Shown one piece after another: positions 10,045 through 20,280 of a stretch of 28,577 nt of DNA. Both the position numbers and the translations under genes were made by a program. The notes under the pieces were generated by a model. That model worked only from the letters and a program-made list of their open reading frames with translations. It did not search any database and was not told the origin of the DNA. Every line of letters starts with the position of its first letter. The stretch's first letter is position 1. The stretch is from Chara braunii (Eukaryota; Streptophyta; Charophyceae; Charales; Characeae). The stretch covers positions 1,880,692 to 1,909,268 of the forward strand of contig BFEA01000023.1 in the NCBI GenBank assembly GCA_003427395.1. Reading direction: 5' to 3'.

Positions 10045-11335
10045 CATCAGGCCTCAGAGCAGGTAGATTAGAACCGCCACGCATCAAAAGACATCCCAGA
10101 TCAGCCTGACCACCCTCCTCTCCCACGCTCCCTCCCCAGAAACCCAAGGAATTTCCCACAAATTCCTCCTGACCTTCCCCCCAACCCGGTTCTTCCTCAC
10201 CCTCCACTACCACTTTTGTATCCAAAAAATCACCCATCAAACCCTTTCTTCCATTCCCCTCTGCAATCCCCTTCCCTTTCCACTCATGTTTCAATCTGAC
10301 CGTCAACCCCTTTCGCCCCCTCCCCCCTCCCAACCCTCCCCAAGCCAGAGTTATCGGACGTATCATTAAAAGGATGAGATGATGAGCCCTTCCCCTTTGA
10401 CGCATCCCCTCCCCCAGTACCCATATCCAGACCACCAACCGAGCGGGAGAAAGGCACCCTCCCATCCGCAGCAACTCTCCTTCCCCTCGATCACCACCCA
10501 AAGACTAAAAACCCTACCTTGCGATCTTAATCAAAGTTCTATCATACAGTACAGTCGTCATCTTCCTCATGAACATTCCCGCTCATCATCTACTGACAGG
10601 GCTGACGAGCTCCTCTCAAGGAGCCTTCAGATCCAAGATATCATTCAACCAACACCACGAGTATCTACTAACATCTACTATTACAGGGATTGAGCAGTTC
10701 CTAGTGTTGCCAGATGACCAGCATCGCCATGAAATTCTCAGACCGGACGGCGGGGTGCCATCCGTGCTTCTCTGGGATGAGTTCTTCTCTTTCTCTTTCC
10801 CTCTCTTCTCTGCTCTTTCTGTTCCGTGACATCATTTGACCTTTGTGATTGCTTGAAAGGCTATGTGTCTTATCCTCGGCATGCTGGTGGTCTAAGGTGT
10901 CAAGCAAAAGGTTCGGCAACACTAGATAGCTTTCCAGACCACTAGAAAGGTTTGATCCATCACTACAATGCCGGTGGTGTGAAGTCAAGCGAGGGGTTCT
11001 GCAACATAGCTTCAAGAAGACTGATGAATCACCACTGCCACCTCTTTTGTCCATTCACGGCCCTGAATTTGCCGAATATTTGGCCTCAACAACCCTCCAA
11101 ATATCTCCGCCGGCTTCCCATTATACTACTACTATCCCCGTTCACCCTCCCGTCACCATCGCTTGAGTTGCATCAGACTTGAGCCCACTCTCCTCGTCCT
11201 CCCACCCCTCCCTCTCACTCCCTCCTTCCTCTCCCCCCTCCCCCCCCTCATTCTCCCTTTCCTCCTTCCTCCCCCTCCGGTCTCCCTTCCCGGCTTCCTC
11301 CCCCTTCCCTCTTTCCAACCCAATTCCAACTTCTC
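10045..11335. other. C/T-rich region, no gene recognised
   Basis: The plus strand is strongly pyrimidine-rich (runs of CCCTCC, TTCC), most of all at 10140-10340 and 11180-11320. The long open frames on both strands are low-complexity consequences of that bias. No splice-consistent exon of the minus-strand LRR gene was found here, although its downstream exons could lie in this direction. Confidence 0.5.
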
Positions 11336-11339
11336 TAAG

Positions 11340-11695
11340 CAACAAAACCGACCGCGCATTTCTATCTGTCGCCATCCCATAAGGCCATGCCAGCGGGTAT
11401 CCCACCCTCTTCCACCTCCTCTCCCTCCTCTTCCCTCCTTCCTATCCTCATCCTCCAGGTCCTCGTTCATCTCCCTGCCCTCGATAGTAATATGCTCTAA
11501 TATAGCACGTCAGTTTAGTATCATCGCCATCAAACACTATCGCACAGTTGGCAAGTCGGCATCCCAATCGTCGCTCCTATGACATAGCAGTACTTCCGAC
11601 TGTGGTCTTCTTCATTAATACAAGTACTGGAAGCAATAAAACGGCGCATTCTATCTGTCGCCATCCCATAAAGCCATACCAGCGGGCATCTACAC
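11340..11695 (+). repeat. Direct repeat pair about 290 bp apart
   Basis: CTATCTGTCGCCATCCCATA plus ARGCCATRCCAGCGGG occurs at about 11361-11397 and 11651-11687. Both copies are preceded by AAAACxGxxxGCGCATT and followed by an acidic run of CCACC/CACCCC. The pair is a diverged duplication. It also extends slightly upstream of each core. Confidence 0.85.
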
Positions 11696-12036
11696 CCCTC
11701 GGAGTATCATCATGATCCGCAGGATCAGCAACACAACCATAGCAGTAACGAAGAGCATCAAACTCTCCGTCGGTCGTCAACTACTCGTCCCCCATCCTTC
11801 CTTATTAGAATCTCAAAAGAATCTAGTCTTATCCGCGCCCCAGGCCGATGACCACAGCATCGTCATCGCCCCCCGCCCCCCACCCCACCAATCCTTCCTT
11901 ATCCGGAACCCAAAAACAGATCCGAGACCAAATTCATACCTTTCTTCAGTCGCCACCCACCCAACCCAAGCCCAGAACCTAAAACACCAGGAGCGCACCC
12001 TTTTCCCTCTTCATTCTGCACAAGACTACCATCCTG

Positions 12037-12060
12037 CCCTAAACCCAGAACCCTAAACCC
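12037..12060 (+). repeat. Two plant-type telomere-like heptamers
   Basis: CCCTAAACCC occurs at 12037-12046 and again at 12051-12060, with looser relatives (CTTAAACCCTGAACC) about 75 bp downstream. The motif equals the TTTAGGG-type telomere repeat on the opposite strand, but two units in a C-rich context can arise by chance. Confidence 0.4.
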
Positions 12061-12234
12061 CTCCAAAAAACAAAACCCTTCACCAAAGCCCCAAAATCTT
12101 GAAGTCAGGCCATGCACCACCAAAAACACACACCTTAAACCCTGAACCACATATTCACCCGCAATACAAACCGAAAGCTCTGCAGGTTATGAGAACATAC
12201 AGTATTTAAAAACGACAACGACTCAACAACATAA

Positions 12235-12273
<39 letters not shown>
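12235..12273. repeat. (AAT)n microsatellite
   Basis: About 12 perfect AAT/ATA units, immediately 3' (on the minus strand) of exon 3 of the LRR gene and therefore within its next intron. Confidence 0.97.
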
Positions 12274-12310
12274 CAAATTACAGAAGACGAGAATAATCGC
12301 GATCACATAC

Positions 12311-12497
12311 CAGGTCCAAATCTTGCGATGCATTCAACCCTCTCGTCCGCAGGAACGACGTCACCGTCCAGCACCTCCAACGTCCGCAAAGAATAGACCA
12401 AAAACCCTCTACAATGAGGCAGAGAAGAAATAGGATTGCCTTGAACGGTTAGGCTAGCCAAGTTCTTCATTCCAGCAAGCTTCTCGAATTCCGCGAG
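12311..12497 (-). CDS. LRR gene exon 3 (last repeat and LRR cap)
   Basis: It is 187 nt, entering in phase 0 after ATGCAG and leaving in phase 1 at CCTG|GTATGT, a textbook donor. It encodes LAEFEKLAGMKNLASL, then VQGNPISSLPHCRGF, LRTLEVLDGDVV and ERVECIARF. The LDG and following acidic/Arg residues are the conserved LRR-cap signature that closes SDS22-like domains. No in-frame stop occurs before the donor, so the gene continues to lower coordinates. Confidence 0.85.
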
Positions 12498-14916
12498 CTG
12501 CATGACAAATGCACCCAATACCACATCCATTCATGCAACGCTGTTATGAAACAGTTACGCAGGCAACGACCACCCCCCCCCCCCCCCCCCTCCCACATAT
12601 AAAACACGAACGCGCGCGCGCACACACACACGTGCGCACTTGCACAGAAAAACGCGTGGAAATTCTGGACTCAGACTCTACGGGCATTTCGGTCTCCATA
12701 TGAGATGAAAAAACCTTTCGCACTCGGGCTGACGCTCAAACATGGACAGGATAGGAACGGAATCTTTCTTCCCTAGCAACGCTCCAGGTTGCTCAGCCGT
12801 GAAGGGGAGCAATGCCATGGTCATGGTTGGGTTGCCTGCATCTAGCGATGCAGACTGGTTTGGTTGGGGGACAAGCCAACGTTCGAAATCACACGGCGTA
12901 TTATGGCATCCGAAGAACACCCCGCCTTTGGATACACAACTCCCATAAACCCGGGAGCAAAAATGTCACTCTCAATACATGCAGGCAGCAAATCTTTTTT
13001 TTTTTTTTTTGAGGAAAACGTCCCCGCCAGTGTTAGTGGTCCTGATAAGAGTAGACACCACTAGCACCTGGGGAGAGGCTCCAGGCAGCAAATCACCAAA
13101 AAAAGACAAAACTTTTTCACAAAGTAGGAAAAGGAAGCAGGACCGCACACGTTCTTCCCTATCCACTTGAACGATGCGGACAGATTTTTCTTAATCCCCT
13201 CTTTAAGCTACATTCTTCTCTCAATTTCACCGGACAGATTTTTTTTGTTTTCACCTTCTAGGAGGTCTCTTTCTGAAAAAAAATATTGAACTGACCAGAA
13301 CAAATTCAACAGACACTGCATTTGATCTTATTATGCCAAAAGGCCAAGAAAGGTATGATTCTGGGAGGTCTCCGTCAATAGTGGATGGGTAAAACTCCAA
13401 ACATATATATGAATGCTGTACTGTCACCCCAGAGTTAGCAGTGGCCGCTGGTTTAAAAAAAAAAAACACAAAAAAAAAACAGTTATCTAGGCTACCAGAG
13501 TGGCCCAGGATCACTTGCCCGGTCCGGCCAAAAAAAAAAAAAAAAAAAAAAAAAAGAAGTTTAACTTTATTTTTTAATTATTTTTTGGGTAACGAATTCC
13601 TATGTGACCCTGAGGCAAACGTTGTTCAGTTTATTTTCTGCATAACATAGATTTTTTTCAGATTTTTCCGAATTTTTTTTTTTTTTTTTGGATGGGACCT
13701 ACTTTGGCCCTCGCACGGCCGGGCCGCCCGGGCAAACAAGGTCACCCGGGCGGCCCGGCTGATAGCCTAGAGTATTATCCATTCTTTCTGCTTGTGTGGC
13801 ACCGTCTCTTCAGCTCTTCCTTATTCATTCTTCAGTTTCATTTATTATTATTTCTTTCCAGTTTACAAGTGTCAGCTCTTCCATCTCTTTCCTTTCACTT
13901 TTCAGTGAAATCTTTCATTTCTCCCCAAGTACACAGGCAATCAGCCATGAGAAGAACAAGACCAAGAGAGCGCTTCAAGAAGAAAGAGCGGCAAGTTCGT
14001 TGCCTTGGGGTCCTACCTCTGCAATCTTGTTCCGTCCCAATCGTAGGAGCCTCAACCTTCTTAAATACAACAAAGACCTCGGAACTTGTTGCAGCCGGTT
14101 CCCTGTCAGATTCAGCTCCTCTAGTCTCTCAAGACCCTCTATACCATCGAGTCGGCTGATATGATTGTCTGCCAGAGAGAGAACCGTCAGCCTCTTGAGG
14201 CAGCCCACGTTGTCCAGTCTAGTCAACAAGTTGCACGAAAGGTCCAGCCGATGCAGGTTGACAAACGCGTCCAGGTTCTCGATGCGCTGCATATACGCAA
14301 CAAAAAAGAAAGACAAACACGAAGGACAAGAAACGGGGACGATATTAAGCACGCCGCTTCCTGTCGACTTCCTTCCAAAAAAAAAAAAAGAAATGGGGAC
14401 GAGAGAGATATGCGGGGCAAACGGGAGAGAAGGAGAATGGTCAGTGATCCTATTCATAGTAATTCGAAGAAGAGGCAAGAGCACAAGATAGACAGAAAAC
14501 AAGCAGGAAGCTGCCACGGCAACATCGATCCATTATCCACGATCAACACATCTAATACACTGTCAGTATATGCCACACCCCAATCCAATCCCCCCTCAAT
14601 TACTGGTGTGAAAGACCAAGGTCCTTCGCTCAACTTCTTTTTTTTTTTTCCGGAAACACCCCCCTCGGGGCGAGATGCCACTGGCAAAGAGGGATTTGAT
14701 CAAGTACCTGAATCTGGATGTTTATGCGCAGATGCAGAAAAACGGATCACTCGCGGATTTCCGCACAAACACGTCCAGTTTCAGGCTTTCAATCCAATCC
14801 CGGTTCCTGGTGGGATCTCGCCGTCGGACTTCCTTTCATCGCAGAAAACCAATTACCAAACATGGAAGATCTGCAAAGAAATCATCTGCAAAGAAAACAA
14901 TGAACCCCAGGAAAAG

Positions 14917-15011
<95 letters not shown>

Positions 15012-15012
15012 N

Positions 15013-15085
<73 letters not shown>

Positions 15086-16708
15086 ACGAAGCAATCGAAC
15101 AAACATCCAAACAACCAGTTGAATAGGATAAGGCATAATCCAATGAAGATCGCCCAATTGAAACGGAGTACCCTCTCTCCACTTACTTCCTCATCGAGAA
15201 AACGGACTTCCTTCATCACAGAACACCAATTACGAAACATGAAAATCTACAGAGAAACAATGAACCCCAGGAAAAAGGAAAAACAACAAACAAACGAACC
15301 AACCGAACAACCAGTAGATCCAAACAACCAGTAGGATAAGGCATAATAATCCAATGAAGATCTCGACCAACGGAAACGGAGTACCCTCTCTCCACTTATT
15401 TCCTCGTCGAAAAAAAGCAAGAACTCGAAATTTGTCACCATCCTCAGGTAAGAGGCCTGGCAAAACAGACAAAAGTTTCCTCAACAAAAAAAAAAAACGA
15501 GTGAAGCGATCAACAATGTGGTGACGTGTCAATCAGTTACGTGAACGCATGTAGAATGACAAATAAATAAGCAATCGGGAATCGCGAAGAGGGAAAAGAT
15601 TCCTTATGAAAAAAAAAACGAGGTCGTCAAGCAGATCAGTCGGACATCTCGCAAACAAAAAATATGACGGTGAGTAGTGGAGCGAGGCCCAATGTCTAGC
15701 GGAAGATCCATTCTCCTTTGTTTTTTTTTGTTTTTTTTTTTTTATCCATTCTCACTTTGCTCTTTCGGTGAGCTGTGAGCGAGGCCCAATGTCTGACCCG
15801 CTAATGTCTGAGATATCCCGCCAGCCTGCATTTGGTCGTTCGCACGAAGAGATGCAGATTAAGCACCTGCCCGTCTTCACCGTCAAGATGCACACGGCGT
15901 TGCCTATCCAAGACATACCACCGATCCGCCAGCAAAGTGAGATCCATTCACTTTACTTTGATGAGCTGCGGGGCGAGGCCCAATGTCTGATCCGCTAATG
16001 CCTGAAATATCCCGCCAATCTGCATTTAGTCGTTCGCACGAACGTACAGATTATTCACCTGACTGTCTTCACCGTCAAGATGCACACGGCGTGGCCTATC
16101 CAAGGCATACCACCGATCCGCCAGCAAAGTGAGATCCATTCTCAATTTACTTTGATGAGCTGTGGGGCGAGGCCCAATGTCTGATCCGCTAATGCCTGAA
16201 ATATCCCGCCAGTCTGCATTTAGTCGTTCGCACGAACGGATAGCCTATCCTAGACATACCACCGATCCACCAGTCAAGTAACAAACCCGGGATCTATCAA
16301 AATATAATTCAAAGGCAGAACTTCGCGACATTGGTAAAATTACCAATCACATTTTCGATAGGGCGTCTCGCTGCCATGCCATTGATGCAGAATCATGCTT
16401 ACAGGCATTTAGTAGTAAATAGAAGTAGTTCCAATCCCGTGGAACTACCTAAGAAATCGAGGATTAGCCTCCTTCCTGAAGAAAGCAGGGAAAAAAGGCC
16501 TGCCTGCCTCTACATATTCACAAAGGAGTCTAACTATTTTCATAATCAAGAAAAAAGCTCAAACACATATACATTGAAGTTAATCACAGGTCCCTCAGAC
16601 TGATGGTGACGTAGATGATTAGAGCGGTAGCGACTATCGGTCTGCCTTGCCGCCTATTGTCGATGTGGAATCGTGGCCGCACCGGATCGCGCTGTCACCA
16701 GTCGATGG

Positions 16709-16795
<87 letters not shown>

Positions 16796-18272
16796 TGTGT
16801 GTCTCTGTCTGTGTGTGTGTGTGTGTGTCTCTGTCTGTGTGTGTGTGTGTACACGTAAACTTGCATGTACATATATAGATCTATATGTATACATATATGG
16901 ACACATGTACATACATCAATATAAATTTATGTATGTCCCTCTGTCAGCCGATTTATAATCCCCGAACGTTCAACTAGCCGGGAAAGTGATAGAGCCACGT
17001 CGCCAACCTCAACTCTCGATTGTAACAGCAAGAAATTTACACCAATGGGGCCGATAAAATGAAAAACCGCCTCGATCGACGTGAAAGCGATCTAGAGAAG
17101 GCACCGTCACCGACAAGGGCCAGCAAAGAAAATATCATCACGGGGCATCCGGCATCACTCTAATATCTTGCAGATTAAACCCGACAAAAACAGTTGCTCA
17201 CCCTTCTTGACCTTAGCCAAAGCGTGGAACATGTTGGCCACCCCACGTAGACCAAGCGGTCCACGTAGGATCACGGCCCATGGAACTAAGCAAGCAATTC
17301 AGCTCATGAATGCAACGACCACCTTGGACCACAATTACAGCACAAATTCACAACCAATCCCCATTTACCTACCAAGTGGGACCAGGGCTGCGGTAATGGA
17401 ACGCGCTGCACACCCCACGCGGGTCAGGATAGGTTCGCCTGCTCCACGCAGGCAACCACGGAATACTCACCATGACCGGGCGCCGTTCAAGCAAGCAGTC
17501 GGTCATCGAACTACCACAAGCGAACCACCCTCGCGGACTACTGTCTTCACCCGACTACAACGTACGATCATTATTGCTGTAACTAGACTGAAAGTTGCCC
17601 CAAATACAGCCATAATGACCGTCCGTCGTATAGGGGTGAAGACGGTAGAAGACGCCGATGGGATGCGTCCGGCTTAGGGGATGCATGACTTCATGACGCT
17701 GCTGCTATGGCTGCTGTAAGAGGACGTTCGCCGCCTCCTGTCTTGTCGAGACATGGCTCGGGCCGGCTGCAATCTGATTCGAGATTCTGCAAGCATAAAC
17801 AAAACGAGGCACGCTTCGAACACATAGAAAGCCGCTTTTCTATTTTCTCGACACGTGGGGGATCTGCGGGCGAACAGCCGCCTCCTATTTTCTCGACACG
17901 TGAGACTCGGGCAGGCTGCGATCCATCCGCTTTGAGATTCTGCAAGCAACGCTTCGACCACATACAAAAGACGAGCAGCATGGCTGCTTGAAAGCATCTC
18001 CACACGCGAGTTCGAGCACTCCCTCAGCTATTTTTTCTAGGCAACTCCACCCATTCGTCTTACGCGTGTAAATACGGCGTTAGAGAGCAGGATTTCCTAC
18101 GATCACGTTAACGTGATGACCGCGATATCTTTTTGCTTCTGCTTTCAGGAAGCAACGAACAGTAACAAGTCTCCTTTGGTCTCCATCTGTGGCCTGAAGC
18201 TCGGGAAAGGGATTGTAATACGTATGTGCGTAGACAAAATGCCTTTCCAGGCAAGCAAAGGTGGAAAGGACC

Positions 18273-18346
<74 letters not shown>

Positions 18347-18852
18347 NNNNNNNNNNNNNNNCACACACACACACACACACACACAAACACAAACACACAC
18401 ACAAACAAACACACACACACAAACACACATTGTGTACACAAGCAAGCGCTCTCTCTTTCTCTCCTTCATCACGTACACAGATCGTATTGTCCATTTCATA
18501 ACGCAGACACATATCATTCTTTTTGCATGACTGACAACAAGAGATGTACGTTCCATCTTGCCGCACACGCTTACGCGCGCGCACACACGCACACACAATT
18601 CCTTCTGTTTCGTTACCCCACAAGCTCACAAGCACGAGGTGCTACGGTGTAAAAGCGCCCAGCACCCGAGAACAAGAAGAGATTGGACATCACAGACAGA
18701 TATACAAGTACGGCGAGACGGCCAGAAACCTTAATCCTTCCCCTTCTGCCATCTGCGTTGCGGATAGCCAGTGTAGTCACTTCCTTGGGATCCCGACCGG
18801 CCGTGATTTTCTCCAGCAAGTTGCTCGTCATGTACAGCACAGAGTTTTCCAT
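12311..18852 (-). CDS. Centriolin-like leucine-rich-repeat protein (5' part)
   Basis: Three exons (18852-18730, 14286-14017, 12497-12311) splice in frame into a 193-residue open product that continues past a consensus donor. The order is an N-terminal helix (LLEKITAGRD), a first strand (EVTTLAIRN), then about five SDS22-type repeats of the form LxxLxLxxNxIxxLxxL (RIENLDAFVNLHRLDLS, LTVLSLADNHISRLDG, LEELNLTGNRLQQVP, LRLLRLGRNKI, LASLTVQGNPIS). The block ends in an LRR cap with LPH...LRTLEVLDG and DERVE.. ARF. From memory of the family, this cap, the 25-residue spacing after NKI and the short first repeat fit vertebrate centriolin (CNTRL/CEP110), a coiled-coil protein of the mother centriole and midbody. 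Related ciliary LRR proteins (LRRC9, LRRC49, LRRCC1) are the alternatives. The expected coiled-coil exons beyond 12311 were not found. Confidence 0.75.
12982..13094 (-). mobile_element. Retroposed 71-nt hairpin RNA with poly(A) and 13-bp TSD
   Basis: CAGGCAGCAAATC flanks the insertion perfectly at 12982-12994 and 13082-13094. On the minus strand the insert is a 71-nt body (13081-13011) followed by 16 A. The body folds on itself: TAGTGGT pairs with ACCACTA, extended by GTG/CAC and TCCCC/GGGGA, around a 16-nt loop. It has no pol III A/B boxes and is not a piece of the local SINE family. It looks like a retrocopy of a small structured RNA (a snoRNA, miRNA precursor or other small ncRNA), whose identity I do not recognise. 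It lies in intron 2 of the LRR gene. Confidence 0.75.
13487..13770. mobile_element. Short hAT-like MITE (type B), second copy
   Basis: The termini CTAGGCTACCAG / CTGATAGCCTAG (one mismatch) match the 268-bp element at 2239. The interior shares CACTTGCCCGxxCxGGCCAAAA, the CCCTGAGGCAAACGTTGTTC block and the GC-rich CGGGCGGCCCGGCT end. The flanks (ACAGTTAT / AGTATTAT) match at only 5 of 8 bases, so the target duplication is decayed or the ends are slightly misplaced. It sits inside intron 2 of the LRR gene. Confidence 0.85.
14017..14286 (-). CDS. LRR gene exon 2 (core repeats)
   Basis: It is exactly 90 codons, phase 0 at both ends. The acceptor is TTTTTTGTTGCGTATATGCAG-type (T-rich, CAG at 14287-14289 on plus as CTG) and the donor is GAG|GTAGGA. 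It holds four consecutive SDS22-class repeats with the Asn ladder intact (SCN, ADN, TGN, GRN). The frame upstream of the acceptor is low-complexity intron translation, so the exon cannot be extended as coding. Confidence 0.85.
14812..15425 (+). repeat. About 210-bp tandem repeat, 2-3 diverged units
   Basis: Shared blocks recur in order: GGACTTCCTTxCATC, CCAATTACxAAACATG and AACAATGAACCCCAGGAAAA at 14826-14915 and 15204-15275. GGATAAGGCATAATxxAATGAAGAT and GGAGTACCCTCTCTCCACTT recur at 15126 and 15333. The first unit is lengthened by a dinucleotide array; with that array (163 bp) removed the spacing is about 210 bp. The second unit has an AAACAACAAACAAACGAACC tract at the equivalent point. All of it lies in intron 1 of the LRR gene. 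Confidence 0.8.
14920..15083 (+). repeat. (TC)n(AC)n compound microsatellite with an N
   Basis: About 75 bp of (TC)n pass directly into about 90 bp of (AC)n. The ambiguous base at 15012 shows the assembly was uncertain here, so the true length is unreliable. Frames read through it without stops and generate spurious long peptides. Confidence 0.97.
15671..16281 (+). repeat. 194-bp tandem repeat, about 3 units
   Basis: GAGGCCCAATGTCTGAxCCG recurs at 15781, 15975 and 16169, exactly 194 bp apart. Each unit continues ATATCCCGCCA, GTCGTTCGCACGAA, GTCTTCACCGTCAAGATGCA and ACCACCGATCC. A partial unit precedes (about 15690) and the last unit has an internal deletion of about 75 bp. No conserved reading frame runs through the units. 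It is minisatellite-like, in intron 1 of the LRR gene. Confidence 0.93.
16282..16708. other. Intronic, nothing recognised
   Basis: AT-balanced sequence in intron 1 of the minus-strand gene. Short frames only; no repeat or domain seen. Confidence 0.5.
16709..16851 (+). repeat. (CT)n(GT)n compound microsatellite
   Basis: About 70 bp of (CT)n is followed by about 70 bp of (GT)n with two CTCTGTCT interruptions. It is followed by an AT-rich ATATATAGATCTATATGTAT segment (about 16870-16890). Confidence 0.97.
16950..17730. other. Intronic, no gene recognised
   Basis: A 169-codon plus-strand open frame spans 17168-17677, but its product is a low-complexity mix rich in T, R and P with no domain. It lies antisense inside a well-supported intron. 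I do not call it. Confidence 0.5.
17731..17965 (+). repeat. About 150-bp diverged tandem repeat
   Basis: CCGCCTCCTxT, TCGxxxACG/CATG, CTCGGGCxGGCTGC, GAGATTCTGCAAGCA and CGCTTCGAxCACATA occur in that order at 17731-17826 and 17879-17965. A partial middle copy (TATTTTCTCGACACGTG) lies at about 17838-17856. Confidence 0.8.
18276..18430 (+). repeat. (CT)n-gap-(CA)n compound microsatellite
   Basis: About 70 bp of (CT)n, then 15 N (18347-18361), then (CA)n grading into CAAACACA and CAAACAAACA units. The N run is a scaffold gap of unknown true length. It is the third CT/CA compound array in the same intron. Confidence 0.95.
18730..18852 (-). CDS. LRR gene exon 1 (start codon to first donor)
   Basis: It encodes 41 residues, MENSVLYMTSNLLEKIT onward, ending GRRGRIK. 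The ATG sits in a strong context (GACGCCATGG), with an in-frame TGA 33 nt upstream and no pyrimidine-rich acceptor before it, so I take it as the start. The donor is AAG|GTTTCT (phase 0). Joining to exon 2 gives GRIK-RIENLD, which reads smoothly as the start of the first full LRR. An upstream coding exon is still possible. Confidence 0.72.
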
Positions 18853-20280
18853 GGCGTCTCTCGGAAATTCTCTTTCCTCACAAAGTCAGTCTATCAGCCT
18901 CCCTCCCAACTCCACTCCGACGTCACAATAGCGGCACCGCGTTTCCACTCGCCTCACCACTTCCTCAACCTGTCTCCGCTTCCCTCTCCGCAGTTACTCT
19001 GCAGATTCGCGGCCTACTCGGACTATCATGGATTCGTCCTCACCACATTTACCTTCCCTATCCTACGGTACAGGGCATTGTCGCAATCGACCAATCCACA
19101 TGCCATGCACCTGCTCAATGCGCGAGCCATCGGACTCCCATCAATCCTCTCTCTCACTCTCTCTCTCTTGATCATTCCGCATGTCATCCAACTTCTCAAC
19201 GCTCGGTGTTAAAAAGCACACACCACAGTCGGCAGCTCTTCACCATTGCCTTCATCCCCCACGATTTCATCTTCTTGAAGTTGACGACACGTGGCACTGC
19301 ACTAAACCCGAACGCTTTCTATCCTCTACTCCGAGGTTGGGATGTCACACTCGCCTGCACGCCTCATTCTCTGTCTATCGTTCTCCAGACATGATCCCTA
19401 TATTCTACTCCCTCAACAAGACCTGCTGCACACGAAGGTACTCTCTCTTGTTCAAGGTTTCGGCATTTGGTCCATGATGGATACATGGCGCGAGACAAGC
19501 ACTGCACATCATTTCGATTACCTCCCTTCAAGACTTCAGGCATGTTGCAGAGAGCATGTCATCGCTCAAGATTCCGTAGCTCGCCCATGGCCCATATCTC
19601 GTACAAGGAAAACAGTGCACACTATTCTCGGGCAATGCATATTCTGCGACCACCGTCTATACTGCAAGAAGATGTTGCACATTCGCCGACTTCCTACCTT
19701 CGTCCGATCTCTCGTCCTCAGCGTCTCGGTAGGCGACCATCACACTGCCCTTCTCGTCTGCTCCATGTTCGGATTTATGAAAAACAGTGACGGCTGTTCT
19801 ACAGACGAAGCCCGACTGGGTCACCAGATGAAGCAACAGCTTTCCCCCCAGTCTACACCGACACCAACCTCCCACTCTCCTTCGCTGATATCTATCCAGC
19901 ATGGACTGTGAACAAAACTCCAACAACGTTAAGGTCAATCGATTGACCATTTTATCAACCAATCAACCAAGCAAAACACCGATCCCACAGTCAACTCAAT
20001 GAATATAAGTAACGGATGGATCAGAAGTCCATCAATCAATCACACAGTCGCCTGTTCATTCGATTGACGGACCATCAATCTATACAAGTCCGCTTTGGCA
20101 AAGTCTCATCATCAACGCGATCTTCATCTATATACACTCTCCTCTTTCGGCCTGAAGCCTACAACGAGTGGTACGGCATTCTACCCTTCGTCCGGCGAGC
20201 AGCCTATATAGTAGTTGATTGACAGGCAAGTAATCATAATAAGCCAAGACGGGGACTACCGTTTCTTAACACTCTCACGC
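18853..20280 (-). promoter_or_regulatory. Probable upstream region of the LRR gene
   Basis: This is the sequence 5' of the exon 1 start on the minus strand. It contains a CRE-like TGACGTCG (about 18920) and long C/T-rich tracts on the plus strand. A 189-codon plus-strand frame (19342-19911) has no recognisable domain and competes with a second open frame in the same place, so I leave it out. The promoter assignment rests only on position. Confidence 0.3.

Noticed and set aside
12037-12060. Interstitial telomere array
   Set aside because: Only two heptamers in a C-rich stretch; listed as a weak repeat and not as evidence of a former chromosome end.
14675-14900. Plus-strand peptide beginning MPLAKRDLIKYLNLDVYAQM
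   Set aside because: It looks protein-like for about 30 residues but has no recognised domain, runs into the microsatellite, and lies antisense in a supported intron with a repeat unit covering its 3' half.
14161-15126. Long plus-strand open frame (about 320 codons)
   Set aside because: It reads through antisense LRR exon sequence, then a (TC)n(AC)n array with an N. The peptide is microsatellite translation (SLSLSL, THTHTH).
15671-16281. CRISPR-like array
   Set aside because: The repeats are 194 bp, contiguous and without unique spacers, in a eukaryotic intron.
17168-17677. 169-codon plus-strand frame
   Set aside because: No domain, biased T/R/P composition, and antisense within intron 1 of the LRR gene.
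18108-18652. Open frames of about 175 codons on both strands
   Set aside because: They cross the N gap and the CT/CA array, and are simple-repeat translation.
19342-19911. 189-codon plus-strand frame
   Set aside because: No domain, and a second frame of over 100 codons overlaps it. Composition does not favour either as coding.
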